A stretch of DNA of 64,000 bases. Origin: Streptomyces sp. NRRL S-350. Lineage in GTDB: Bacteria; Actinomycetota; Actinomycetes; Streptomycetales; Streptomycetaceae. Shown one piece after another: positions 54,510-63,067 of this stretch. Under the pieces are notes generated by a model. That model searched no databases. It saw only the letters and a list, made by a program, of their open reading frames with translations, and was not told the DNA's origin. Position 1 is the first letter of the stretch, and each line of letters opens with the position of its first letter. Location: assembly GCF_000719705.1 (NCBI RefSeq), contig NZ_JOHO01000007.1, forward strand, positions 1 to 64,000, read 5' to 3'. Position numbers and translations under genes: made by a program.

Positions 54510-55327
54510 CGGGCCGACCCCCGGACGGGGCAGTGGCCAGGGCGCCGGTCGAGCCGTCGACCGAGCCGTCCGGCGCGGCGTGCACGGCGAGCGGGGCGCG
54601 TGCCGCGGGCAAGCAGTGCACGGTGGCAGCCGGGGCGTCCACGGCGGCCGGGGGGCGCGCGGTGATCCACGTGCCCCGACCCGAACGCGCCCACGCCGAA
54701 CGGATCGCAGCCGTGCGCCGGGCCCGGCTGACCGCCGCACCGACCCACCTGTCCTCGGAGCACGAGCAGGCCGCCTTCGAACTCGGCCTGGTGGTCGCCC
54801 TGGTGCTGGGCGCGCCGGACGCCTCCGAGGGGCTCGACCTGCTGGTGAACGCCCGCCGGATCCAGCCGGAAGGGGCCGAGGTGTTCGGCGCCCTGCTGTA
54901 CGCCACCGGCAAGGAGGAGGGCGCCGAGTTCTGGTGGCGCTTCGCGGCCGGCTCGGGCAGCGGGACGGCCGCGTACTGCCTGCACCTGCACCACCTGATG
55001 CTCGGCGAGACCGACGACGCCGACTACTGGCGGGCCTGGTCGGACCAGCTGACCGCGAACGAACGCACGCCCGGGCCGAGGCCGTTGCGGATGAGCAGGC
55101 CGCTGCTGCCGGAGGACGTGCGCCGCGACATCCTCTCCCGGGTGCACCGGGGGATGGCCCCGCAACTGCCGCCCGCGCTGGTCGCGGTGATCGACCGGCT
55201 GCCGCTGCAGGGCGACGACGACGTGGAGGAGGTGCCGAGCCCGTGGGGGCTCACCTCGGGAGCGACCTCCGCGTGTTCGTGGGACCTCGCCCACGGGCTC
55301 GCCGCGGACGACGACCCGTTGGGGTGA
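54506..55327 (+). CDS. ECF sigma partner protein with SEL1/TPR-like domain, module 2
   Basis: The 273-aa protein begins at GTG 54506 within the sigma stop codon. An Ala/Gly/Ser-rich N-terminus leads into HVPRPERAHAERIAAVRRAR, then helical repeats ELGLVVALVLGAPDASEGLD and FGALLYATGKEEGAEFWWRF, AAYCLHLHHLMLGETDDADY. The GxLLYxxG...FWWR motif is shared with the 22-kb partner. The C-terminus contains a conserved-looking LPPALVAVIDRLPL helix. Function unknown; coupling suggests control of the sigma factor. Confidence 0.82.
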   Translation: MTGRPPDGAVARAPVEPSTEPSGAACTASGARAAGKQCTVAAGASTAAGGRAVIHVPRPERAHAERIAAVRRARLTAAPTHLSSEHEQAAFELGLVVALVLGAPDASEGLDLLVNARRIQPEGAEVFGALLYATGKEEGAEFWWRFAAGSGSGTAAYCLHLHHLMLGETDDADYWRAWSDQLTANERTPGPRPLRMSRPLLPEDVRRDILSRVHRGMAPQLPPALVAVIDRLPLQGDDDVEEVPSPWGLTSGATSACSWDLAHGLAADDDPLG

Positions 55328-55766
55328 GGCCACCGCGATCACCTGTGATCATTCGTTCAGGTGAGTGCGGACAGCCGGACGGTGATCCCGGGGCGCGCTA
55401 GCTTCCGACTTCGCCCCGCGCACCGTCCGGGGTCACGCGACCGGTGCGCCCGCGCGCCCTCACGAAGCACGCGGGAAGCACGCGGGAAGCACTCTCGAAG
55501 CGCGCGGGAAGCACTCGTGAAGCACTCGCGCCCGACAACGAGCCCGCAAGCCCTCGCCGACGGCTCGACTGACCCGGCGTCAGAAGCCCTGCGGGGGCGG
55601 CGAACTCCCCGCCCGAGCCGCGATCAGCACCGACTGTTACACGACGGTGACGATCCGCTGTCAACCCGTGCACGGAGCAATGCGTCCCTAGAGGTGACAG
55701 GGCCCGAACAGCACCATCCCGTGCCTTCGGGGCGAACAACCACCTCCCCTTGAAAGGGGTGCAACC
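55328..55766. other. 440-bp region with repeats and 5' leader
   Basis: Contains GATCAC-CT-GTGATC (55337-55350), repeated CGCGGGAAGCAC units (about 55465-55525), and a leader for the secreted protein. Near 55625-55700 composition is less GC-rich, consistent with a promoter. Confidence 0.5.
55746..55759 (+). promoter_or_regulatory. Hairpin covering the Shine-Dalgarno of the secreted protein gene
   Basis: CCCCT (55746-55750) can pair with AGGGG (55755-55759), burying the ribosome-binding AAAGGGG just upstream of the GTG start. It is short and may form only transiently. Confidence 0.4.
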
Positions 55767-56171
55767 GTGATCGTCTCCAAGCGGAACTCCCTGCGCCTGG
55801 CCGCCGTGACCGCCCTCAGCGCGCTCTCCCTCGGACTGGCGGGCACCGCCATGGCGGCCGCCCCGACCACCCACCCCACGTCCGCCACCCAGCAGGCCGT
55901 CGCCGGCATCACCGCCCAGCCGTCGGTCTCCTCCGTCCAGGCCTGGCAGCTGTTCCGCGTCACCGGCGCGACCACCGGCCTCCCGGCGGGTAGCACGGTG
56001 ACCTTGCAGCAGAAGCAGCACGGCACGTGGGTCACCCTGCCGGCCGCCACCCCGACGAACCGCAACGGCTCCTACTCGCTCGGCGTGAAGCTCGGCCTCA
56101 AGGGCGTGAACGAGCTGCGCATCGTCAGCGGAAACACCGCCTCCCCGGTGTTCACCGTGACGGTGCGCTGA
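55767..56171 (+). CDS. Small secreted protein
   Basis: The 134-aa product has a clear Sec signal peptide (MIVSKRNSLRLAAVTALSAL, ending GLAGTAMAAAP) and a mature domain of about 100 residues that looks like an Ig-type beta sandwich (SSVQAWQLFRVTGATTGLPA, STVTLQQKQHGTWVTLP, VNELRIVSGNTASPVFTVTV). No catalytic motif is visible. GTG start at 55767. It is monocistronic, and its function is unknown; a cell-surface or structural role is possible. Confidence 0.8.
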   Translation: MIVSKRNSLRLAAVTALSALSLGLAGTAMAAAPTTHPTSATQQAVAGITAQPSVSSVQAWQLFRVTGATTGLPAGSTVTLQQKQHGTWVTLPAATPTNRNGSYSLGVKLGLKGVNELRIVSGNTASPVFTVTVR

Positions 56172-56482
56172 CGCACCGCCCGCCCCCCGCTGCCGGACGG
56201 CGCCGCACCAGGCCGCCGTCCGGTACCGGTGCAGTGCCGCCCGGCCCCGCGCCCCGCGCATCCGGGCGGGCGAGCCGGGCCGGGAGCACCAGGGTGGTCG
56301 GGCAGTCGGCGCCCCCCAAGCCGTCGATGTCCAATGTGCCTACAGTCGGTGACAGTTGACGGCCGGCCTCACGAACACCGGGCGGTGTGCCGGGAAGCCG
56401 ACACGGTAGGCGCCGAAGCGGCTCCAGTCGGAGAAGCGGTCCGGAAAGGCCGTGCACGCCCGTCGGCGATAGAATTCCCAGC
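56172..56482. other. 311-bp intergenic region
   Basis: No gene or strong regulatory signal recognised. A TTGACG hexamer near 56357 could be a -35 element for the transporter gene, but no matching -10 was found. Confidence 0.4.
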
Positions 56483-58963
56483 ATGGGAGAGCGCCCCGGC
56501 GCACTCACCGCGCCACCCCTCGTCCTGGTCACCGACACCGACTCCCAGCTGATCGACCCGGCCCGGGCCTACCACCTCGGCCGTGACCCGACCAGTGAGG
56601 TCGTGCTGGACGACCCCCGGGTCTCCTGGCACCACGCGATCCTGCGCGCCACCGACGGCCACTGGCTGCTCGAGGACGTCGGCAGCACCAACGGCACGTA
56701 CGACCAGGGCCACCGGGTGAGCCGTGAGGACGTCGGCCCCGGCACCCGGCTGCGCTTCGGCGATCCGGCCGACGGCCCGTCCGCGACCTTCGCGGGCCTG
56801 CCCGCCCCCGCCCCCGACGAACGCACGTCGCTGGTCGCCCCGCAGAGCTCCGGGACCTTCCGCAGCCCGAGCGCCGTCCTCCACCTGCCCGGCCGCACCG
56901 TGCGGATCGGCCGCTCCCCCGACAACGACCTCGTCCTGGACGACCTGCTGGTCTCCCGGCACCACGCCGAACTGCGCGAACTGCCCGACGGCGGCCACGA
57001 GATCGTCGACCTGGCCAGCCACAACGGCACGTACCTCAACGGCGGCCCGGTCCAGCGGGCCCCCGTCGGCCCGGCCGACATCGTCGGCATCGGCCACTCC
57101 GCGCTCTGCCTCTCCGACGGCCGCCTGGTCGAGTACACCGACACCGGCGAGATCTCCCTCGACGTCCAGCACCTGGTGGTGCGGGTCGGCGCCGACCACC
57201 GGGTCCTGCTGGACGACGTCGGCTTCCCGCTCGCCGAGAAGTCGCTCCTCGCGGTGGCGGGCCCGAGCGGCGCGGGCAAGTCCACCCTGCTCAACGCGCT
57301 CACCGGGCTCCGCCCCGCCGACGAGGGCACGGTGCTGTACGACGGGCGCGACCTCTACCGCGACTACGCCGAACTGCGCCGCCGGATCGGCCTGGTGCCG
57401 CAGGACGACATCCTGCACACCCAGCTCACCGTCCGCCGCGCCCTGTCGTACGCCGCCGAGCTGCGCTTCCCCGGCGACACCGCCCCGCACGAGCGGGAGG
57501 CCAGGGTCGGGGAGGTGATCCACGAACTGGGCCTGGACAACCGGGCCGACCAGGTGATCGCCAGCCTCTCCGGCGGCCAGCGCAAGCGGGTCAGCGTCGC
57601 CCTGGAGCTGCTCACCAAGCCGTCCCTGCTCTTCCTCGACGAACCGACCTCCGGCCTGGACCCGGGCATGGAACGCTCGGTGATGCACATGCTGCGCGGG
57701 CTGGCCGACGACGGCCGCACGGTGGTCGTGGTGACGCACAGCGTGCTCAGCCTGAGCGTCTGCGACCGGCTGCTGGTGCTGGCCCCGGGCGGGCGGACGG
57801 CGTACTACGGGCCGCCCGGCGAGGCGCTCGACTACTTCGGCTACCAGGAGTGGCCCGAGGCCTTCGAGGCCTTCGAAGCCTCCGAGTCCTCCGCAGGCCC
57901 CGGGACTCCCGTGCCGCCCGGGACCGTTGGGGCCGTTGGGACCGCCGGGGCAGCAGGGGTCGTCGGGGCGGCCGGGGGTGCCGGGACTCCGGGCGCCGCC
58001 GGGAACGGGGACCGCGGCGCCTGGCAGAGCCGCTTCCGCGCCTCTCCGCAGTACCGGCGGTACGTGGCGGCCGAGGCCGTCCCCCTGCTGCCCGCACCGG
58101 TGCCGTCGCACCCGGCGGACCGGGGGCCGGCGATCGGCCGGGAGAAGCCGCAGGGCTGGTTCCCCCAGCTGAGCACCCTGGTGCGCCGGTACGCGGCGGT
58201 GCTGGCCGCCGACCGGCTGTTCCTCACCATCATGGTGGTCCTGCCGTTCGTCATCGGCCTGATGTGCCGGGCGATGGCCGGCTCCCGCCTCACGCCGGTC
58301 AACGCCGTCAACTGCCTGCTCACCCTCTGCATCGGCGGGCTGCTGACCGGCGCCGCCAACTCGGTGCGGGAGCTGGTCAAGGAACGCGCCATCTACCGGC
58401 GGGAGCGGGTGGTCGGGCTGTCCAGATCGGCGTACCTGGTCTCCAAGGTGGTGGTCCTCGGCGTCGTCACGGTGGGTCAGGCCAGTGTGCTCACCGTGGT
58501 CGGTCTGGCGGGCGTGGACCTGTCCGCCGCGGTGCCGACCGGCGTCGTGATGCCCCAACTCCCCGAACTGATCGTGGCCGTCGCCCTGCTCGCGTTCTCG
58601 GCGATGATGCTGGGCCTGGTGGTCTCCGCGCTCGTCGACAAGGAGGAGGCCACCATGCCGCTGCTGGTGCTCCTCTCCGTCGTCCAGATCGTCTTCAGCG
58701 GCCTGATGCTCAAGCTCTACGGCGTCCCGGGGCTGGAGCAGTTCGCCTGGCTGATCCCGTCCCGCTGGGGCATGTCGGCGATGGCCCGCACGGTGGAGCT
58801 GCACACGCTCTTCCCGAACGACATCACCGCGGACCCGATGTTCCGCCACCAGCGGACCGGGTGGGAGTTCAGCATGGTGATGCTGCCGGCGCTGTCGGCC
58901 GCGTACGGCCTGGTGGTGCTCGCCCTGCTGCGGCGGCACGAGCCCGCGATCATGCGCAAGTAG
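56483..58963 (+). CDS. FHA-domain ABC transporter (ABC-2 type, Rv1747-like)
   Basis: The 826-aa fusion has FHA1 near residues 25-85 (LGRDP...VSWHHAIL, STNGTY), FHA2 near 140-210 (IGRSPDNDLVLDD, SRHHAEL, SHNGTYLNG), and an ABC ATPase (AVAGPSGAGKSTLLNALTGL Walker A, IASLSGGQRKRVSVALELL, LLFLDEPTSGLDPG). After an Ala/Gly/Pro linker comes a six-helix ABC-2 permease. FHA domains bind phospho-Thr. In M. tuberculosis, Rv1747 is regulated by the adjacent kinase PknF; here a Ser/Thr kinase is two genes away. Export of a glycolipid or similar lipid is inferred. Confidence 0.9.
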   Translation: MGERPGALTAPPLVLVTDTDSQLIDPARAYHLGRDPTSEVVLDDPRVSWHHAILRATDGHWLLEDVGSTNGTYDQGHRVSREDVGPGTRLRFGDPADGPSATFAGLPAPAPDERTSLVAPQSSGTFRSPSAVLHLPGRTVRIGRSPDNDLVLDDLLVSRHHAELRELPDGGHEIVDLASHNGTYLNGGPVQRAPVGPADIVGIGHSALCLSDGRLVEYTDTGEISLDVQHLVVRVGADHRVLLDDVGFPLAEKSLLAVAGPSGAGKSTLLNALTGLRPADEGTVLYDGRDLYRDYAELRRRIGLVPQDDILHTQLTVRRALSYAAELRFPGDTAPHEREARVGEVIHELGLDNRADQVIASLSGGQRKRVSVALELLTKPSLLFLDEPTSGLDPGMERSVMHMLRGLADDGRTVVVVTHSVLSLSVCDRLLVLAPGGRTAYYGPPGEALDYFGYQEWPEAFEAFEASESSAGPGTPVPPGTVGAVGTAGAAGVVGAAGGAGTPGAAGNGDRGAWQSRFRASPQYRRYVAAEAVPLLPAPVPSHPADRGPAIGREKPQGWFPQLSTLVRRYAAVLAADRLFLTIMVVLPFVIGLMCRAMAGSRLTPVNAVNCLLTLCIGGLLTGAANSVRELVKERAIYRRERVVGLSRSAYLVSKVVVLGVVTVGQASVLTVVGLAGVDLSAAVPTGVVMPQLPELIVAVALLAFSAMMLGLVVSALVDKEEATMPLLVLLSVVQIVFSGLMLKLYGVPGLEQFAWLIPSRWGMSAMARTVELHTLFPNDITADPMFRHQRTGWEFSMVMLPALSAAYGLVVLALLRRHEPAIMRK

Positions 58964-59109
58964 TCCCGGGGGCAAGGCGTCCCGACGGTCGGGCGCCCGC
59001 AGCGACGCCGGGTCGGGCCGGGCCGCCGCCGGTAGAGTGGGAAACGACCTGCGGTGCGAGTCGTGCCGCGCGCGGCGGGGGTCGCGCGGCGGAGGAAATG
59101 TAGCCGCCC

Positions 59110-59784
59110 ATGGACGAGTTCGTGTTCCGCCCCACCCACGTCGCCCCGCCGGGCGGCCTGGCCTCCTGGGCGGCCCCGGATCCGGCACGCCCCTCCGCCG
59201 GGCTCGACGCGCTGCTCCCGTTGCAGTTGCTCGGGCGCCAGGGCGACTGGGCGCAGGTGCTGTGCTCCAACGGCTGGAGCACCTGGGTGGACGGCCGCCT
59301 GCTGGTCGCCCTCCCGCAGCCTCCGCCCGCCGCCGGGGGCCCTCCCGCCCGGACGGCCGACCCGCGCCCGGCGCTCGCCGAGGCCGAGCACGTGCTGGCC
59401 CGCTACCGCGCGCTGCTGGAGGACCTAGCGGCGGGCACCCTCGACCTGGAGGCCTTCCGGGACCGCTCGCGTGGCCTGCGGGTCGGGCTGGTGGTGGACG
59501 GCGAGGCGCTCTGGGTCTTCGACCCGCTACACGACCGCTGGTGCTACTGCGACGGCCTGCAGCTCCAGACCTACGCGGCCACCGACCGGCGACCGCCCTC
59601 GCCGTCAGCCTCGCCCTCGCCGTCACCATCAGTCTCGCCCTCGCCCTCGCCCTCGCCCTCGCCCGGGCCCGGGCGCGCGGCAGGGCCCGCGCCGAAGCCC
59701 GACACCGCGCCGACGACGGCGCCCGGGACCTCGCCGCCCCCGGCACACAGCCCCTACGCCCCCACCCGGGTGGGCGAGCCGTGA
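59110..59784 (+). CDS. Hypothetical protein with SH3-like N-terminus and Ser-Pro tail
   Basis: The 224-aa product reads LLPLQLLGRQGDWAQVLCSN, then GWSTWVDGRLL near residues 38-65, as in SH3-like binding modules. A middle helical segment (AEHVLARYRALLEDLAAGTL) leads to VDGEALWVFDPLHDRWCYCD. The last 60 residues are Ser-Pro repeats (SPSPSPSVSPSPSPSPSPGP) encoded by CTCGCC microsatellites. It overlaps the kinase by GTGA, so it may be a kinase partner or substrate. Not recognised as a named family. Confidence 0.7.
   Translation: MDEFVFRPTHVAPPGGLASWAAPDPARPSAGLDALLPLQLLGRQGDWAQVLCSNGWSTWVDGRLLVALPQPPPAAGGPPARTADPRPALAEAEHVLARYRALLEDLAAGTLDLEAFRDRSRGLRVGLVVDGEALWVFDPLHDRWCYCDGLQLQTYAATDRRPPSPSASPSPSPSVSPSPSPSPSPGPGRAAGPAPKPDTAPTTAPGTSPPPAHSPYAPTRVGEP
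59595..59670 (+). repeat. TCGCCC hexanucleotide repeat in coding sequence
   Basis: About ten degenerate TCGCCC/TCACCA units encode the Ser-Pro tail of the hypothetical protein. Being in frame, length changes alter only the tail. Confidence 0.8.
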
Positions 59785-60905
59785 CCGCCGCCGAGCAACC
59801 GTCCGCCCCGAGCCTGCCCGCCGGCCTGGTCGGACGGAAGGTGGCGGGCTACCGCCTGGAGAGCGAGATCGGGCGCGGCGGGATGGCCGTGGTCTACCGG
59901 GCCAAGGACCTGCGGCTCGGCCGGACGGTCGCGGTCAAGCTGCTGGCCCCCGAGCTGGCCCGCAACGAGGTGTTCCGGCAGCGCTTCATGCACGAGTCCG
60001 AGGCGGCCGCCGCGATCGACCATCCGCACATCATCCCGGTGTTCGAAGCGGGCGAGCACGACGGCATCCTGTTCATCGCGATGCGCTTCGTCGAGGGCGG
60101 CGACCTGCGCGCCCTGATGAACCGGGGCGGTCCCTTCCCCGTCGAGCGGACGGCCCGGCTGGCCCTGCAGATCGCCTCCGCCCTGGACGCCGCGCACGAC
60201 CACGACCTGGTGCACCGGGACGTCAAGCCGGGCAACGTGCTGGTCGCCGCCGGTACGGACAGCGAGCACCCCGAGCACCTGTACCTGGCGGACTTCGGGC
60301 TGACCAAGAAGTCGCTGTCGCTCAGCGGGCTGACCAGCGTCGGCCAGATCGTCGGAACGCTCGACTACGCGGCACCCGAACAGATCTCCGGCAAGCCGCT
60401 GGACGGGCGCTGCGACCAGTACAGCCTCGGCTGCGTGGTCTTCGAGATGCTCGCGGGCGCCCCGCCGTTCCGCCGGGAGAGCGACCTCGCACTGCTCTGG
60501 GCCCACCTCAACGACACGCCGCCCACGCTGCACGAGCGCCGGCCCGACCTGCCGGCCGCCGTGGAGGGCGTGATCACCCGGGCGCTCGCCAAGACGCCCG
60601 GGGAGCGGTACGCGAGCTGCCTGCAGTTCGTCGCCGAGCTGCGGGCGGCGACCGCCTCGGCCGCCGCCCGCCCCGCGCCGGGCCGGTGGAGCGGGGACGG
60701 GCCGCCCACCCAGGTCGTCCCGGTGGTGTCCCCGGGCGGGCCGCGGGCGGTGCCGGAGCCACCCCGCTGGGCCGCACCGGTCGTCCACCCGCCGTCCGGT
60801 GCGTACCCGCCGTCGAGGCCGTACTCGCCGACCGGGCCGTACCCGCGCTCCGGTCCCCGTCCGCCGTCCGCGTCAGGAGGGAGCCGCCCGCCATGGCCGC
60901 CGTGA
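59781..60905 (+). CDS. Ser/Thr protein kinase (PknF-like, cytoplasmic)
   Basis: The 374-aa kinase has the full catalytic set: IGRGGMAVVYRAKDLRLGRT (Gly loop), VAVKLL (Lys), DLVHRDVKPGNVLV (catalytic loop), LADFGLTK (DFG), GTLDYAAPEQISG (APE) and DQYSLGCVVFEML. The C-terminal 100 residues are Pro-rich without a transmembrane helix or PASTA repeats. The GTG start overlaps the preceding gene. Adjacency to an FHA-ABC transporter resembles Rv1746-Rv1747, so the transporter's FHA domains are candidate targets. Confidence 0.93.
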   Translation: MTAAEQPSAPSLPAGLVGRKVAGYRLESEIGRGGMAVVYRAKDLRLGRTVAVKLLAPELARNEVFRQRFMHESEAAAAIDHPHIIPVFEAGEHDGILFIAMRFVEGGDLRALMNRGGPFPVERTARLALQIASALDAAHDHDLVHRDVKPGNVLVAAGTDSEHPEHLYLADFGLTKKSLSLSGLTSVGQIVGTLDYAAPEQISGKPLDGRCDQYSLGCVVFEMLAGAPPFRRESDLALLWAHLNDTPPTLHERRPDLPAAVEGVITRALAKTPGERYASCLQFVAELRAATASAAARPAPGRWSGDGPPTQVVPVVSPGGPRAVPEPPRWAAPVVHPPSGAYPPSRPYSPTGPYPRSGPRPPSASGGSRPPWPP

Positions 60906-61267
60906 GCCAGGTCTTCGCCATGATCGCCGCCGCGATCCACCTCGTCGTGTGGCCGCTGGAGAGCTTCCTCTACGGGCACCCCCGGGTGCGCTATCTGCTC
61001 ACCGGCAACACGGCGGACGCTCCGGAGGTCCGGCTGTGGCGCTTCAACGTGGGCTTCTACAACCTGTTCCTGGCCCTCGGCCTGGTCACGGGTCTGGTGC
61101 TGCTGCACAGCGGGCACAGCGGACCGGGCCGGTCGGTCATCCTCTACATCGCCGCGTTCATGGTCGCGGGCGGGATCACCCTGTTCGCCTCGGAGCCCAA
61201 ACTGTGGCGCGGCGCGCTCGGCCAGGCCGTCCCGGCGGCGGTGATCCTCGCAGTCGAAGCTCTTTGA
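60893..61267 (+). CDS. DUF1304 family membrane protein
   Basis: The 124-aa protein has four helices (VFAMIAAAIHLVVWPLESFL, FNVGFYNLFLALGLVTGLVL, VILYIAAFMVAGGITLF, GQAVPAAVILAVEAL) and the RFNVGFYNLFLA motif of DUF1304. GGAGGGAG precedes the ATG at 60893, which lies inside the 3' end of the kinase gene (13-bp overlap), so the genes form one operon. Function unknown. Confidence 0.88.
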   Translation: MAAVSQVFAMIAAAIHLVVWPLESFLYGHPRVRYLLTGNTADAPEVRLWRFNVGFYNLFLALGLVTGLVLLHSGHSGPGRSVILYIAAFMVAGGITLFASEPKLWRGALGQAVPAAVILAVEAL

Positions 61268-61283
61268 CGCCCCCGTTGCGCCG

Positions 61284-62660
61284 TCACGCGCCTTCCCCAC
61301 GCACTCGCCGGGCTGCCGTCCGCCTCCCCTCGGCGGGCACCTCCCCCCGGTGCCGCACCCGGGTGGCGAGCAGTGCGCCCAGCGCCCCGGTGAGCAGGCC
61401 CCAACCCGCCGCGAGCGGGACGGCCGTCCACAGCGACGGCCGCAGCGTGAGGCTGCCGCTGCCGAGCCCGGCCAGCGGGTTCGAGCCGCCGAGGACGGCG
61501 CCGAGCAGGCCGCCGAGGCCGCCCTGTCCGAGGCCGACCCCCAGCACCGAGAGCCCGTAGTCGGCGTCCATCCGGGTCCACAGGCCCACCAGCAACACGG
61601 TGACGGCGGTGGCCAGCGCGAACCGCACGGCGTGCTGCCAGAGCCGGACGGTGCGGGGCGTGCGGCGGGCCGCGAGGAAGGCGGCCGCGAGCAGCAGGAC
61701 GGCGGCCAGCGGCAGCAGCCACCAGCAGCGCGGGTCCTGTTCGGCCAGGGTGCCGAGGTCGACCGTCGCCTGCCGGCCCTCCGGTACGCGAAGGACGTCG
61801 GCGAGGGGTTCGGGAACGGGCAGGCCCAGCCCGCCCGAAAGCCGTCCGTGCCACTGCGCGCCGAGCCCGACCCCGAAGGCGAGCCAGACCAGGTCGGGCA
61901 GCGCGAGGACCAGCACGGCCAGGGTCTGCCGGGCGTTGCCGTGCACGATCGCGGTCAGCACCCCTGCCACCGCGCCGATCACCAGGTACGCGAGCAGCAC
62001 CAGCCAGAGCGCGAACGCAGCTGGTCGGACAGCGAGTTGGTAGCCCACCAGGGCGCGCGGCAGCGGCGCACGCCGGGACACCGCGAAGGTGGCCGCGAGC
62101 ACCAGCAGGAACCAGGCGAGCCCGATGCCGACCGTGCTGGGGACGTCCGCGTGGAAGCCGACCTGCGGGGTGAGACCGAGCGCGCCGCCGAGCGCCTGTG
62201 CGAGGTCGCCGCCGAGCGGGACGACGAAGCTGTGCCGGGCGCCGAGGGCGAGCAGGACGAGGGCGAGCAGCCAGACGACGGCCGTCCGGGCGATCCGGCC
62301 CAGCAGTTCGCCCCCGCCCGCCACCGCGCGGAAGCGCAGCTGACGCAGGAACACCTCGGCCATCGCGACCGCGCCGACCACCGAGACGGTCAGCGGCATC
62401 GCGCTGATCCCGGCGTCCAGGGCGGCGAGACCGCCCGCACCGCCGTCGATTCGGACCGCTCCACCGACGGCGAGCGCGAGCGTCGCCGCCAGAACGGCGG
62501 GGAAGCCGCCGTCCGGGAGGTCGTCGGCGCCGGCCAGCCAGAGGCCGAGCGCGGCGACCGCCGCCATCGCGGCCAGTCCGGCCAGCACGACGGCGAGCGC
62601 GTCCAACCAGCCACGGACGGCGCCGGGTGGTCCGGCGACCGGGGTCGTGCGCTGCTGCAT
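61284..62660 (-). CDS. Streptophobe family membrane protein
   Basis: The 458-aa protein has about ten hydrophobic helices (ALAVVLAGLAAMAAVAALGL, LTVSVVGAVAMAEVFLRQLR, WFLLVLAATFAVSRRA, LLPLAAVLLLAAAFLAARR). DGGFPAVLAATLALAVGGAV and GISAMPLTVSVVG are characteristic. The family is confined to streptomycetes, and its function is unknown. The gene is convergent to DUF1304 with a 16-bp gap. Start ATG at 62660; a GGAGACGGC lies upstream. Confidence 0.85.
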   Translation of the reverse strand: MQQRTTPVAGPPGAVRGWLDALAVVLAGLAAMAAVAALGLWLAGADDLPDGGFPAVLAATLALAVGGAVRIDGGAGGLAALDAGISAMPLTVSVVGAVAMAEVFLRQLRFRAVAGGGELLGRIARTAVVWLLALVLLALGARHSFVVPLGGDLAQALGGALGLTPQVGFHADVPSTVGIGLAWFLLVLAATFAVSRRAPLPRALVGYQLAVRPAAFALWLVLLAYLVIGAVAGVLTAIVHGNARQTLAVLVLALPDLVWLAFGVGLGAQWHGRLSGGLGLPVPEPLADVLRVPEGRQATVDLGTLAEQDPRCWWLLPLAAVLLLAAAFLAARRTPRTVRLWQHAVRFALATAVTVLLVGLWTRMDADYGLSVLGVGLGQGGLGGLLGAVLGGSNPLAGLGSGSLTLRPSLWTAVPLAAGWGLLTGALGALLATRVRHRGEVPAEGRRTAARRVRGEGA

Positions 62661-63067
62661 GCCGTCTCCTGGTCGTTCGTTGGGCGCGCCGGCCGGTCAC
62701 CGGGTCACGCGTCGGCGATCGCGCACCGGGGTGTGTGCCGGGTCGCGCACCGGGTCGTGTGCCGGGTCGCGCGCTGGGGCCGCGTCCCCGGTCGCGCTCC
62801 CTGTCTCGCGCCCGGCGTCCTGCCCCGTTCCGCGCCCCGTTCCGCACCGGCGCCGCCTCGGGCGCCGCTCGGGCTGGGCTTGCCGGCCGACCGGCCCTTC
62901 TTCGGCCCGGTCGGATTCCAGCGTGGCCGACGAGCGGCGGGCACGCTCGGCGACGGCGCGGGCACCTGCTGTTGCGGCGCGCGGGGAGCGGGGGCAGAAA
63001 TGGAATCCAGCGGCAGGAGCTTCCCGTGCCGGCCGCGAGCGCCGGCCGCCTGCGAAACGGAGCCTCG
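62661..63067. other. 400-bp divergent region with GGTCGCGC repeats
   Basis: Repeated CGGGTCGCGCACCGGGT/GTGTGCCGGGTCGCGC units fill 62690-62780. No gene is supported; long open frames here are antisense shadows of the repeats. Confidence 0.5.
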
